A stretch of DNA of 30,915 bases, from assembly GCA_030633185.1 (NCBI GenBank), contig DAOVTG010000003.1, positions 1 to 30,915 of the forward strand, read 5' to 3'. Position 1 is the first letter of the stretch. Every line of letters begins with the position of its first letter. This document shows, piece by piece, positions 17,021 through 24,937 of the stretch. The position numbers were made by a program, and so were the translations under genes. The DNA comes from Deltaproteobacteria bacterium. GTDB lineage: Bacteria; Desulfobacterota; Anaeroferrophillalia; Anaeroferrophillales; Tharpellaceae. The notes under the pieces were generated by a model. The model was given only the letters and a program-made list of their open reading frames with translations, was not told the origin of the DNA and searched no databases.

Positions 17021-17971
17021 ATGGTTTCTGAAAAGTTGAGACATCCGTTGTGGGTGATGGGTAAACCCTATTACGATTTGAAAAGTTACTACCGGAATCA
17101 TTTTGGGGAACGGGTTTATAAGGTTCAGATTGATGCCGGTTTTACCTGTCCTAACCGGGATGGCAGCCGGGGATGTGGCGGTTGCAGTTACTGTGACGGA
17201 AGGGGTTCGCAATTACGTCAAAAGGGCCCGTTGCCCAGCGTTCGGGAACAACTCGAAGAGGGCAAAAGACTTTATAAGAGGTTGCGCCAAGCGACCCGTT
17301 TTGTCGCTTATTTTCAGACTTTTACCAATACTTACGGGGAGTTGGAAAGGCTTAAACAACTCTATGAAGAGGCTCTGTCGGTCGATGAAGTTGTCGGTTT
17401 GTCGGTGGGTACCCGGCCCGATGCCATAACCGGAGAGGTGGTCGATTTGTTGGCCGGTTTCTGCTCCGATTATGATGTATGGCTTGAATATGGTTTGCAG
17501 TCGATGCATGCCGAAAGTCTGGAGAGGATCAATCGCGGACACTCTTTAGAAGAGTTTGTTGCAGCGGTTAAGATGCTCTCCGGCAGTGGTATTAAACTCT
17601 GTGTGCATGCGATAATCGGTCTTCCTTGCGAAACCCGGGAGATGGTTTTTCAGACGGCTGATTTTGTCGCCCACCTGCCGATTGACGGGATTAAGATTCA
17701 CTCTCTGTTGCTGCTTAAAGGAACTCCTCTGTATGAGGATTTTCTGGATCAGCCTTTTTCGCTGTTGAGCCGGGCTGAGTATGTTAGTCGGGTGGCCGGT
17801 TTTCTTGAACGGTTGTCACCGGAAGTGGTGATTCAGCGGTTGACGGCTGAAGGTTATCGGGATATATTTGTAGCTCCTGATTGGGCTCGTAACAAATTGC
17901 AGGTTTTGCAGCATCTTGACCGTTACCAGAAAGAACATGGCAGTTATCAGGGCAAGATGTGGCCGGAGTGA
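17021..17971 (+). CDS. TIGR01212-family radical SAM protein (YhcC-like)
   Basis: 316 residues. The opening YYDLKSYYRNHFGERVYKVQ and the cluster segment TCPNRDGSRGCGGCSYC are diagnostic; Cys43, Cys55 and Cys58 are the expected ligands of the 4Fe-4S cluster that cleaves S-adenosylmethionine, with an additional Cys52. Further family blocks are YFQTFTNTYG, GLSVGTRPDA, WLEYGLQSMH and GIKIHSLLLLKGTPLY. The reaction is not known for this family. It starts one base after the penicillin-binding protein gene, so the two are coupled. Confidence 0.92.
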   Translation: MVSEKLRHPLWVMGKPYYDLKSYYRNHFGERVYKVQIDAGFTCPNRDGSRGCGGCSYCDGRGSQLRQKGPLPSVREQLEEGKRLYKRLRQATRFVAYFQTFTNTYGELERLKQLYEEALSVDEVVGLSVGTRPDAITGEVVDLLAGFCSDYDVWLEYGLQSMHAESLERINRGHSLEEFVAAVKMLSGSGIKLCVHAIIGLPCETREMVFQTADFVAHLPIDGIKIHSLLLLKGTPLYEDFLDQPFSLLSRAEYVSRVAGFLERLSPEVVIQRLTAEGYRDIFVAPDWARNKLQVLQHLDRYQKEHGSYQGKMWPE

Positions 17972-18000
17972 GTAGTTTGCAGGGTTATGTTAAAGGTATT

Positions 18001-18053
18001 TGGCCTGAAAAGTGTGTCACTTTGAAAAATTGTCGGCCAGGGAAAGATTTTTT
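18001..18053 (+). terminator. Possible terminator after the radical SAM gene
   Basis: A short perfect hairpin AAAGTG-TGT-CACTTT (18009-18023) sits inside a wider TGGCC/GGCCA pairing (18001-18005 with 18035-18039), and a run of six Ts follows after about ten bases. The T-run is further from the stem than in a classical terminator. Confidence 0.3.
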
Positions 18054-18064
18054 CGCAAAAAACA

Positions 18065-18094
18065 TTGACAGCTGAAATAGCCGTATGGTAGTTT
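18065..18094 (+). promoter_or_regulatory. Predicted promoter of the small-protein/zapB/zapA cluster
   Basis: Consensus -35 TTGACA (18065-18070), 18-bp spacer, weak -10 TAGTTT (18089-18094), about 47 bp before the GTG of the 58-residue gene. Confidence 0.4.
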
Positions 18095-18140
18095 TTAGTT
18101 AAGAACATTAAAAATAGTTGGTAGGGGGCTTTAGGGATTG

Positions 18141-18317
18141 GTGGACAAGACCAAATATCGAGTCGGGGAGCCGCCCCGACGTTATGGTTGCCGGGATTAT
18201 TCCCTTGAGATGCAGCTCTTGCAGCTCAAAAAGAGAGAGTTGCTGGTGACCGGCCTTCATGAGCGCCAACAGATCGAGGCTCGGATAAGCGAGATCGAGA
18301 CTCAATTAGGGATGTAA
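18141..18317 (+). CDS. Small coiled-coil protein (58 aa) upstream of zapB/zapA
   Basis: GTG at 18141 preceded by AGGG at five bases; TAA at 18315-18317. The sequence begins MDKTKYRVGEPPRRYGCRDY and continues as a charged amphipathic helix with heptad leucines (LEMQLLQLKKRELL, ERQQIEARISEIETQL). I do not recognise the family. Its size, its helix and its place 38 bp before a ZapB-like gene suggest a small partner of the division or structural proteins next to it, but that is inference. Codon use looks like its neighbours. Confidence 0.6.
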   Translation: MDKTKYRVGEPPRRYGCRDYSLEMQLLQLKKRELLVTGLHERQQIEARISEIETQLGM

Positions 18318-18355
18318 ACCGGTCTGTTGACGGTTTATATTTAGAGAATTTGTTT

Positions 18356-18640
18356 ATGGAAAATGATCTGCAGAGTTTTGTCCTGTTGGAAGAAAGAACC
18401 CTGGCTTTAGGTCGGCATTATCGGGAAGTTCTTGAAGAGCGGAACTCTTTACAGCAGGTGGTTGAAAAACAGGCTCAGGTTCTGGCTGAACTCGAAGCTG
18501 AGGTAAGCCGCCAGAAGGAGCTGTTCACGGCAGTTGATGCAAAGATGGTCGAATTGTTGCGGGAGATAGACAGCTATCTTCCTGAAGAGAGTCAGAATCC
18601 CGGGGATGAGCCGGTTCTGCCCGGAATGCATGGTGGCTGA
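18356..18640 (+). CDS. ZapB-like coiled-coil protein
   Basis: 94 residues from ATG 18356. Nearly the whole protein is predictable coiled coil (LLEERTLALGRHYREVLEER, SLQQVVEKQAQVLAELEAEV), with a short acidic, proline-containing tail. Size, coiled coil and position directly before zapA resemble the ZapB-type genes seen before zapA in Desulfobacterota; sequence identity to ZapB cannot be judged by eye. Its last 11 bases overlap the zapA start, so translation is probably coupled. Confidence 0.65.
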   Translation: MENDLQSFVLLEERTLALGRHYREVLEERNSLQQVVEKQAQVLAELEAEVSRQKELFTAVDAKMVELLREIDSYLPEESQNPGDEPVLPGMHGG

Positions 18641-18923
18641 TAAAAATAGTGTCTCGATAACTATTCGTGGTAAGAAATATCCGTTGCGTACCGGAGCTGA
18701 CGGACAGCGTGTGCGGCAGGTGGTTGAATTTGTAAATCGAAGGCTTGACGATCTCGATCGACAAGGCGGTTCGAAGCAGCCGGGTGGAATCACTGATTTC
18801 AGACTGGTGTTGTTGGCTCTATTGGATCTTGCAGATGAGTGCCTGACTCATGAGCAAGACCTCAGTGAGATAAAAGAGAGATCCAAAAACCTGCTGGCCG
18901 AGATACCTTCCGTCGGCTTGTGA
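18630..18923 (+). CDS. zapA: Cell division protein ZapA
   Basis: 97 residues from ATG 18630 (GTG 18633 is an equally possible start). The N-terminal beta strands SVSITIRGKKYPLRTGADG and the following helix VRQVVEFVNRRLDDL match ZapA, which binds and bundles FtsZ; the C-terminal half is the dimerising coiled coil (FRLVLLALLDLADECLTHEQ, DLSEIKERSKNL). Overlap with the upstream coiled-coil gene and the RNA region downstream is a familiar proteobacterial layout. Confidence 0.85.
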   Translation: MVADKNSVSITIRGKKYPLRTGADGQRVRQVVEFVNRRLDDLDRQGGSKQPGGITDFRLVLLALLDLADECLTHEQDLSEIKERSKNLLAEIPSVGL

Positions 18924-18949
18924 AAAAAAGTCTGTTTTTTGGGTGGCTT

Positions 18950-19220
18950 TACTAATAAAGTTTGCTCCCCTGTGTTATACGTGATAAGTGATCATTTTTT
19001 TGAGCCAACACCTTTTAACTTAGGGGTGACCGCTTAGATCCGGTGTGTACTGCCCCTTCGGGGGATAGTCCTGAAGGATTTATGGTTGCCAATATTAAGA
19101 TTTAAGGTTCAAAGAAAGCACCTACACGGTAATTTGGGGGGGACCGATGGTTCTGTCGCAAGGCAGCCTCGGGTAACGCCGTCAGGTTGTGCGTTGAGTA
19201 TGACCTGACGGTTTGTTTTA
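18950..19220 (+). ncRNA. ssrS: Structured RNA region, probable 6S RNA
   Basis: No coding frame. Visible structure: CCCC-TTCG-GGGG hairpin (about 19053-19064) extended by ACT/AGT; CTGTC-GCAA-GGCAG hairpin (about 19153-19166) enclosed by CCGA/TCGG; and a strong terminator at the end. The place between zapA and the next gene is where 6S RNA (the RNA polymerase-binding regulator) is found in many proteobacteria. I could not reconstruct the full 6S closing stem and open bubble by eye, so identity rests mainly on position; ends are approximate. Confidence 0.45.
19178..19218 (+). terminator. Rho-independent terminator of the RNA region
   Basis: CCGTCAGGT (19178-19186) pairs perfectly with ACCTGACGG (19203-19211), loop of 16, followed by TTTGTTTT. 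The T-run is on the plus strand only, which sets the direction of the RNA. Confidence 0.75.
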
Positions 19221-19222
19221 AG

Positions 19223-19659
19223 TTATTAAGCGGGTTATCGGGAGCTTGAGTTTTTTCTCTCCTGATCACCCGATTGAGATATAAAGAGAATTGAAGAGCT
19301 GTCCCTTTAAATTTAAGAACTCTTGACGCCGAATCTGGTTCGTAATTTAAGTATATAAGACACTTTTAAAGGCTGATTTTAAATAGTTTGCGGGCTCCGG
19401 AGCGGTTTTTTTGGGTTGATTTTACGCTGAGGCCGGCAAGTTTTAATTGATGGGTGGTGCTCTCTGCGGCTCTCCATCAGGTTGACCTTTTTTCTCTCCT
19501 CTCCTCTCTTTGTTTCTCTTTTTCCGGGTAAATTCTGTAATATAAGCCGCACTGTTTCGCAGTGAGGATAATTTTCTGCTGTGACCGGCGGAAAGCTGGA
19601 GTTGACAGCCTCCTAAGGAGGCATTTTTCAACGATAGCGATAAAGAGGAGTTTTCTAAT
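19223..19659 (+). other. Leader region upstream of rny
   Basis: About 435 bp without a gene. It contains an imperfect 14-bp stem (19231-19244 with 19259-19272, one mismatch and one wobble), a CT-rich tract (about 19490-19525), a GCTCCGGAGC palindrome followed by seven Ts near 19396, and the short hairpin at 19608-19622. No convincing promoter with good spacing was identified. It is either a long rny leader or a place of several partial terminators. Confidence 0.4.
19608..19629 (+). terminator. Short hairpin plus T-run in the rny leader
   Basis: GCCTCC-TAA-GGAGGC (19608-19622) followed by ATTTTT, 30 bases before the rny start. It could act as a weak terminator or attenuator; the loop and 3' arm also contain an anti-SD-like TAAGGAGG that would be masked in the hairpin. 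Confidence 0.35.
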
Positions 19660-21216
19660 ATGGAAATGTCAATAGTTATAAATATCATTGTCGCGTTGGT
19701 GGCCTTGGTTGTTGGTTGTCTGGTCTATCGTAAGATTGCCGAAAAAAGTCATGATGTCTCCCGTAAGGAGGCTGATTTAATGATGACCGAGGCTCGTAAT
19801 GAGGCCGAGCTCTTGCGTAAAGAAGCGACCTTGCAGGCCAAGGATGTTGTCCTGAAAGCCAAATCCGACTTTGAGGCTGACATGGTTGATCGTCGCAAAG
19901 AGGCGCAGGTTCTGGAAAAACGCCTGATTGGTAAAGAGGAGAGCCAGGAGAGACGGAGCGATAATCTTGACAAGAAAGATAGTGATCTTAGCCGTCGGGA
20001 ACAGAGTTTAAGTCAGCGGGAAAAGAATGTTCAAGACAAGGATAAAGAGGTGCAGACGGTTTTACAGCAAGAGCGCGACAAACTTGAATCGATTGCTGGC
20101 TTGACCCAGACGGCTGCCAAAGAGACCCTGATGAGGTTGATGGAGGATGCGGCCAAGCATGAGTCAGCTAAACGGGTTAAGCAAATTGAGGATGAAGCCC
20201 ATGAGACTGCCGAAAAACGGGCGGTAAAGATTATTGCCCAGGCGGTTCAGCGTTATGCCGGTGACTATGCCACGGAAAGAACGGTTTCAGTGGTGAACCT
20301 GCCGGGTGACGATATGAAAGGTCGGATCATCGGTCGTGAGGGTCGTAATATTAGGGCCATTGAAGCGGCTACCGGGGTTGACCTGATTATTGACGATACC
20401 CCAGAAGCGGTTATTATTTCATCTTTTGATCCGGTTCGCAGGGCGGTGGCAAAGCATGCTCTTGAACGCCTGATCAGCGATGGTCGTATTCATCCCGCCC
20501 GGATTGAAGAGATTGTCAACAAGGTTCAGGGTGAGATCGACCAGACTATCAAAGAGGCCGGTGAAAAAGCGATCTTCGATCTGGGTATGCATGGAATGAA
20601 TCCGGAATTGGTTCGCATGATCGGGCGCTTGAAGTATCGTACCAGCTATACCCAGAATATCTATGAGCACTCTTTAGAGGTTGCCTTTATCTGCGGGATG
20701 ATGGCCGATGAACTCAAACTTCCCAACAAGATGGCCCGGCGGGCCGGTCTTCTACATGATATTGGTAAAGCTATGGATCATGAGATTGAGGGCTCCCACG
20801 CAGTTATCGGGGCTGATTTTGCCCGTCGTTATGGTGAAGCGCCGGAGATTGTCCAGGCGATTGAAGCTCATCATGGTGATGTTGAGATCAAACATCCTCT
20901 TGATGTTCTGGTTCAGGCTGCCGATGCCCTTTCCGGGGCTCGGCCCGGGGCTCGTAAAGAGATGCTTGATGCCTATATCAAGCGTCTTGAGGCGTTAGAA
21001 GAGATCGGCAACTCCTTTAAAGGGGTTGAGAAAACTTTTGCTATTCAGGCCGGTCGTGATGTCCGGGTAATGGTCAATCATGAAGATATCAGCGATGAAG
21101 ACGCGGTTGTTCTTTCGCGCGATATTGCCGGAAAAATCGAGAAAGAGCTGACCTATCCCGGACAGATCCGAGTGACTGTGATTCGAGAAACCAGGGCTTT
21201 CGGGATTGCCAAATAG
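19660..21216 (+). CDS. rny: Ribonuclease Y
   Basis: 518 residues, the normal length. N-terminal membrane helix (IVINIIVALVALVVGCLVY), long charged coiled coil (about 30-195), KH RNA-binding domain with GRIIGREGRNIRAIEAATG near 220, and HD nuclease domain with LLHDIGKAMDHEIEGSHA near 363 and AIEAHHGDVE. It is a membrane-tethered endoribonuclease initiating mRNA decay. ATG 19660 follows AGAGGAG by eight to nine bases. Its TAG stop lies inside the 7-bp target duplication of the palindromic element that follows. The usual partner ymdB comes next. Confidence 0.95.
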   Translation: MEMSIVINIIVALVALVVGCLVYRKIAEKSHDVSRKEADLMMTEARNEAELLRKEATLQAKDVVLKAKSDFEADMVDRRKEAQVLEKRLIGKEESQERRSDNLDKKDSDLSRREQSLSQREKNVQDKDKEVQTVLQQERDKLESIAGLTQTAAKETLMRLMEDAAKHESAKRVKQIEDEAHETAEKRAVKIIAQAVQRYAGDYATERTVSVVNLPGDDMKGRIIGREGRNIRAIEAATGVDLIIDDTPEAVIISSFDPVRRAVAKHALERLISDGRIHPARIEEIVNKVQGEIDQTIKEAGEKAIFDLGMHGMNPELVRMIGRLKYRTSYTQNIYEHSLEVAFICGMMADELKLPNKMARRAGLLHDIGKAMDHEIEGSHAVIGADFARRYGEAPEIVQAIEAHHGDVEIKHPLDVLVQAADALSGARPGARKEMLDAYIKRLEALEEIGNSFKGVEKTFAIQAGRDVRVMVNHEDISDEDAVVLSRDIAGKIEKELTYPGQIRVTVIRETRAFGIAK

Positions 21217-21217
21217 T

Positions 21218-21368
21218 GATGGCGTCGTAAAAAGTTCCGATATCCTGCGTTGTTGTGGTTTTTCAGACACTCGACATACTGTATGTATGGTCTCGCGCCT
21301 GAAAAACCACAACAACTTGTCTATCGAAATTTTTACTTAGCCATCTCGTGACTTTTCACGAATGCATC
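21218..21368 (+). mobile_element. MITE-like palindromic element, copy A
   Basis: 151 bp, beginning GATGGCGTCGTAAAAAGT and ending in a degenerate inverse of it (GTGACTTTTCACGAATGCATC). The heart is a perfect 18-bp stem, 21249-21266 with 21299-21316. An outer pairing GATGGC ... GCCATC (21218-21223 with 21340-21345) is also present. It is flanked by the direct duplication AAATAGT (21211-21217 and 21369-21375), a sign of transposition; the left copy includes the rny stop codon. A second copy in opposite orientation is at 29555-29705. No coding capacity. Confidence 0.8.
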
Positions 21369-21395
21369 AAATAGTGGTATGGGATTCAAATTCTT

Positions 21396-22184
21396 GTGAT
21401 TAAGTTACTTTTTATTGGTGATATTATCGGCAAGCCTGGTCGTCGAGCGGTGGCTTCTATGTTGCCCGGTCTGAAAAGCGAACATGCTTTTGACCTGGTA
21501 ATCGCCAATGGTGAGAATGCCGCCGGCGGATTTGGTTTGACGCCCAAGGTGGCGGATGAGCTTTTTGGGCTCGGAATTGATGTCATTACCAGCGGCAACC
21601 ATATCTGGGATCAGAAGGAGATTGAAGATTATCTGCGGCAGACCTATCGCCTTTTACGGCCGGCAAATTATCCGGTCGATGATCTGGGCGAGGGGGCGAT
21701 TGTCATCGAACTTGAGCGGCGTCCTCAGATTAAGGTCGGGATTATAAATCTGGCCGGCCGGGTTTTTCTGGGGCCTGCGGATTGTCCTTTTCGTACGGGT
21801 CGCGATCTGGTGACTCGATTGCGATCGCAAACCTCGATTATTGTGGTTGATTTCCACGCGGAAGCGAGCTCTGAAAAAAACGCTTTGGGTATTTTTCTGG
21901 ATGGTCAAGTCTCTCTGCTTGTGGGTACGCATACCCATGTGCAGACAGCTGATGAGCGAATTTTGCCGCGTGGCACAGGTTATATAACCGATGTCGGAAT
22001 GGTTGGTGGGCGTAACTCGGTGATCGGCATGAAGTCTGATCGTGTGATCGAAAAATTTCTGAATGGCAAACCGCAGCGTTACGAAGTCGAGAAGAAAGAT
22101 ATCTGGTTGTCGGCGGTCATCGCCGAGATTGACGAAGATAGCGGGCAAACGAGATCGTTGCAGCGTTTGCAAATCAAGGCATGA
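21396..22184 (+). CDS. YmdB/TIGR00282-family metallophosphoesterase
   Basis: 262 residues; GTG start. Calcineurin-like phosphoesterase motifs: FIGDIIGKPGR (metal Asp), NGENAAGGFG, SGNHIWDQ (metal Asn/His), DFHAEASSEK and VGTHTHVQTADERIL (two metal His). The family hydrolyses 2',3'-cyclic nucleotides, and YmdB genes commonly follow rny, as here. The palindromic element separates it from rny by 179 bp, so cotranscription would have to read through a long hairpin. Terminator at 22199. Confidence 0.92.
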   Translation: MIKLLFIGDIIGKPGRRAVASMLPGLKSEHAFDLVIANGENAAGGFGLTPKVADELFGLGIDVITSGNHIWDQKEIEDYLRQTYRLLRPANYPVDDLGEGAIVIELERRPQIKVGIINLAGRVFLGPADCPFRTGRDLVTRLRSQTSIIVVDFHAEASSEKNALGIFLDGQVSLLVGTHTHVQTADERILPRGTGYITDVGMVGGRNSVIGMKSDRVIEKFLNGKPQRYEVEKKDIWLSAVIAEIDEDSGQTRSLQRLQIKA

Positions 22185-22198
22185 TCATGTATAGTAAG

Positions 22199-22227
22199 AG
22201 GACGGTTTTTAAATCGTCCTTTTTTTA
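22199..22227 (+). terminator. Rho-independent terminator after ymdB
   Basis: AGGACG (22199-22204), 10-base loop, CGTCCT (22215-22220) then a run of Ts, 14 bases past the ymdB stop. Confidence 0.75.
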
Positions 22228-22257
22228 TGGTCAAAAATAGTAGCGAGGTTGTGAGTT

Positions 22258-22587
22258 ATGCGGGTAGGTGATTTACAGCAGATCATGTTGCAGACCGATA
22301 CGGTCGGTAAGGTTCAACAGCAGGGGGCGCATGGGGCTGAGGTTGAGCAGAGCAAACTCGCGTCCCAGCAGTTGGCCAAAGATAAGGAGAAAGAGAAACA
22401 GATCCAATCTATGGAGGAGACTGATACGGTTTTGATCAAGGATCGTGAGTCTCGTCGGGGGGGCGATCAGGCCCAAACCGAAGATGATGAGTCGGGTGCC
22501 GATTCTGAAGCCGGGGCTGAAGCCCAAGGTTCGCAGGATTCGGCCTTTCCCGGTAGGGCCGGGAAACACATAGATATCAGGGCATGA
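22258..22587 (+). CDS. Small hydrophilic acidic protein, unknown function
   Basis: 109 residues, ATG 22258 with GAGG nine bases upstream. The protein has no hydrophobic segment. It starts MRVGDLQQIMLQTDTVGKVQ, has a Gln/Lys/Glu-rich middle, a long acidic low-complexity part (DDESGADSEAGAEAQGS) and a short tail ending GKHIDIRA. I do not recognise a domain. It looks largely disordered with short conserved-looking ends. Its last 11 bases overlap the 3' end of the convergent dynamin-like gene. Confidence 0.6.
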   Translation: MRVGDLQQIMLQTDTVGKVQQQGAHGAEVEQSKLASQQLAKDKEKEKQIQSMEETDTVLIKDRESRRGGDQAQTEDDESGADSEAGAEAQGSQDSAFPGRAGKHIDIRA

Positions 22588-24721
22588 TTCCAGGGTTGCG
22601 AAGCTCTCCCAGAAGTGTTTCTGTTTTTTTGAGTTCTTCTATTTTAGCGGCGGTTGTCAGCCGGCTGTCGCCGGTAAATTGTGCGGAAAGCTCCAGGGCT
22701 ATTTCCGTGCTTGCAGTGAGGTCTATAAAAAAGGTACTGATGAGCTCACGGCACTCTTTGAGGTGATGTCTGAGGAAGGCATATTTGAGCTGTTCACGAT
22801 AGTTTGTAAGCCAGCGAGGCAGCTCTTTAAGAGTTGCCTTTTTCAGTTGTAGGCTATACTCTTCACCAAGTGGTCGGTGGTGTTTAAAGCGGACGATTTT
22901 TGTGCTCCAGAGCACGGCCAGATCGCGAATTTTATCGATAATGGCGAAACGTTCTTCGGCTTTACTGCTTAGTGTGAATTCCGGAATTTCTCCTTCGATT
23001 TTAATTGGTAAGGCAAGATCCTCCGGTTTGATACTCTCTTGTCCGGTAAAGTTTTCACAGATAATAAAAAGCGGGGTGCAACCACTTAAGAGGCGTGTGT
23101 TGATCTCTCGGTGTAAAGACTCCATAAAACTTACGGTCTCAATAACGACTCTCTCTCTTAATTGAGCCGGCACGGTGAGTTGGAAATGGTGGTCGATGAT
23201 CCGAACTGGAGTCAGGGGGTTACGGCTTTTTTCAGGCAGGAGTTCCAAGGGGGGGTGATAACTGTCGATGATTCGGCTTAAGTGTTTGTGCAGGCTGTTT
23301 CTACCTTTATCATTGAGCCAACCTGTGACACTTGAAAAACCGTACTTTTCGACATCGTTGCAGATCCCGGTAATGATGCGCTCGGATTCTTTGAGGACGG
23401 CATCGACTTTATGCCGGTTGGCATGGTGTTGGTTTAAGTCTGAGCTTAAAGCATCACCCTCTCCGGAAAGTCGGGTGAGTTGGTTTTCAATCAGACGCAG
23501 GGTGTTGCCGACAATTTGCTGCAGGCGTTTTTCACTGTGCAGCAGCAGCGCAGTGGTCGCTTCGTTTTTCCCCAGGTCGGACAAGCGGGCCAGGAAACGA
23601 TTAGCGTTTGCGGCGGAAATTGCAAGTTTTTCTTCTTCATCTTGCCACATTGTAAAACGTTGCCGACAGGTGGAATTCAACCGGGTCAGGATTTCCGGTC
23701 GAGACCAGAACAGGGCCAGGGCCGAAAAAGCATATACCGGCTGGGTAAAGCCCAGTTCCCGCAGTTCATCGGAACAGCGATTAATCATGCTTTCAAGCTC
23801 GTTTTTGTTATGATGTTCATCCAGATCGAGGTTGATAACGAAGAGTAGGCGTTCCTCCAGTCCCAGTTCTCGCAGATGTTCGAGTAACTGATAGTCGGCC
23901 TGACGCAAGCCGATACGGCTGCTGATAACATAGATAAGAGCCGGGCTTTCACCAAGTTGTTGGACAATGGCACTCTGATGACTGGGGTTGGGGGTGTCCA
24001 GGCCAGGCAGATCACGTAAGGCCAGGTAGGGTGGCAATAGTTTAAGGGGAGCCTTGATCCGGATGCCGATCAGGTAAGGGGATAAAGTTTCATCCCGGAT
24101 AAAAAGGCGATAGCGTTGATCTCCGGGGTCGTTGATTGTAAAATCAAGTTGTTTAGTGTGGTAGGCTTCGACAACCTTCTCCGAACCATTAACAAGATTG
24201 TGTAAGAGGCGATAGGATTCGTTAAAAATGCCGTGCCGGGTGAGGGGGCCGCAACGTTGATAATTGTTAAGGAGGTCATTGATTTGCAAACGGTCGGCCG
24301 CTTCAAAAAGAGAAAGCCGATGATTGTCTAAGTCGTCGTTGAAGAGCAGGCTTAAAGCCCGGGTAAACATCTCATTGATGGCAGCTTCGGGTTGCAGCTC
24401 AATATGGGCGGAAAAGCTTCTGCCGGCACTTACGGTGGTGGGGAAACTGGTGGTGATGCCGGCCCCGGTCGGTAGCAGATCGGCTCCGGCCAGAGTGTTG
24501 ATGAGGGTGCTTTTGCCGGACTTTACTGAACCTATGCAGGTGACAGGCAAACTAAAGCTTGAGCGTAAATCGTTAAGGGTGGTCAGAGTTTGGCGCCAGC
24601 GTTGCAGATGGTTGTTACTTTGGGGCCAGTCGCTCTCAAGCTTTGCGAGAATCTTTTCAAGGTTTTTAATCCTGTCACTGAAGGTTTTTGCGGATTCGTT
24701 GTCTAGGTTGCTTGCGGTCAT
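22577..24721 (-). CDS. Dynamin-like GTPase
   Basis: 714 residues. The GTPase domain has G1 GSVKSGKST (about 64-72), a Thr-rich switch I (GAGITTSFPTTV, about 87-98), G3 RDLPGLDT (near 238) and a G4-like INLDLDEH (near 296), which departs from the usual N/T-K-x-D. The rest is mainly alpha-helical, as in bacterial dynamin-like proteins, which remodel or protect membranes. No clear membrane helix is visible, so lipid contact would be by an amphipathic paddle. A single gene rather than the paired arrangement seen in some bacteria. Apparently monocistronic. Confidence 0.85.
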   Translation of the reverse strand: MTASNLDNESAKTFSDRIKNLEKILAKLESDWPQSNNHLQRWRQTLTTLNDLRSSFSLPVTCIGSVKSGKSTLINTLAGADLLPTGAGITTSFPTTVSAGRSFSAHIELQPEAAINEMFTRALSLLFNDDLDNHRLSLFEAADRLQINDLLNNYQRCGPLTRHGIFNESYRLLHNLVNGSEKVVEAYHTKQLDFTINDPGDQRYRLFIRDETLSPYLIGIRIKAPLKLLPPYLALRDLPGLDTPNPSHQSAIVQQLGESPALIYVISSRIGLRQADYQLLEHLRELGLEERLLFVINLDLDEHHNKNELESMINRCSDELRELGFTQPVYAFSALALFWSRPEILTRLNSTCRQRFTMWQDEEEKLAISAANANRFLARLSDLGKNEATTALLLHSEKRLQQIVGNTLRLIENQLTRLSGEGDALSSDLNQHHANRHKVDAVLKESERIITGICNDVEKYGFSSVTGWLNDKGRNSLHKHLSRIIDSYHPPLELLPEKSRNPLTPVRIIDHHFQLTVPAQLRERVVIETVSFMESLHREINTRLLSGCTPLFIICENFTGQESIKPEDLALPIKIEGEIPEFTLSSKAEERFAIIDKIRDLAVLWSTKIVRFKHHRPLGEEYSLQLKKATLKELPRWLTNYREQLKYAFLRHHLKECRELISTFFIDLTASTEIALELSAQFTGDSRLTTAAKIEELKKTETLLGELRNPGIMP

Positions 24722-24884
24722 GGTTTTTGGTCACTTAGGGTAGTATTTGAATTGGAACCGGGTCAACTTGGCTGTTGTTTACGGTTAAGCTGATGGAATA
24801 TTATGGCATAATGGCGGGGTTGATGCAAGATGTAAAATAATTCGACTTAGATTGTCGCGGACAGCCTCCCGGGCTATTTTCTGC

Positions 24885-24914
24885 TTGACAAAGAGACCAC
24901 TGATAATGTAGAAA
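24885..24914 (+). promoter_or_regulatory. Promoter of the tRNA
   Basis: Consensus TTGACA (24885-24890), 18-bp spacer, TAGAAA (24909-24914), then TCCCCG before the likely start. A GC-rich discriminator of this kind is typical of stable-RNA promoters under stringent control. The stretch 24722-24884 before it holds no gene. Confidence 0.6.
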
Positions 24915-24937
24915 TCCCCGTTTGACCAGGCTGTTGT

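Noticed and set aside
18950..19220. tmRNA or SRP RNA in the zapA-rny gap
   Set aside because: Neither the tmRNA ends with a tag frame nor the SRP GGAAG/GCAG core is present.
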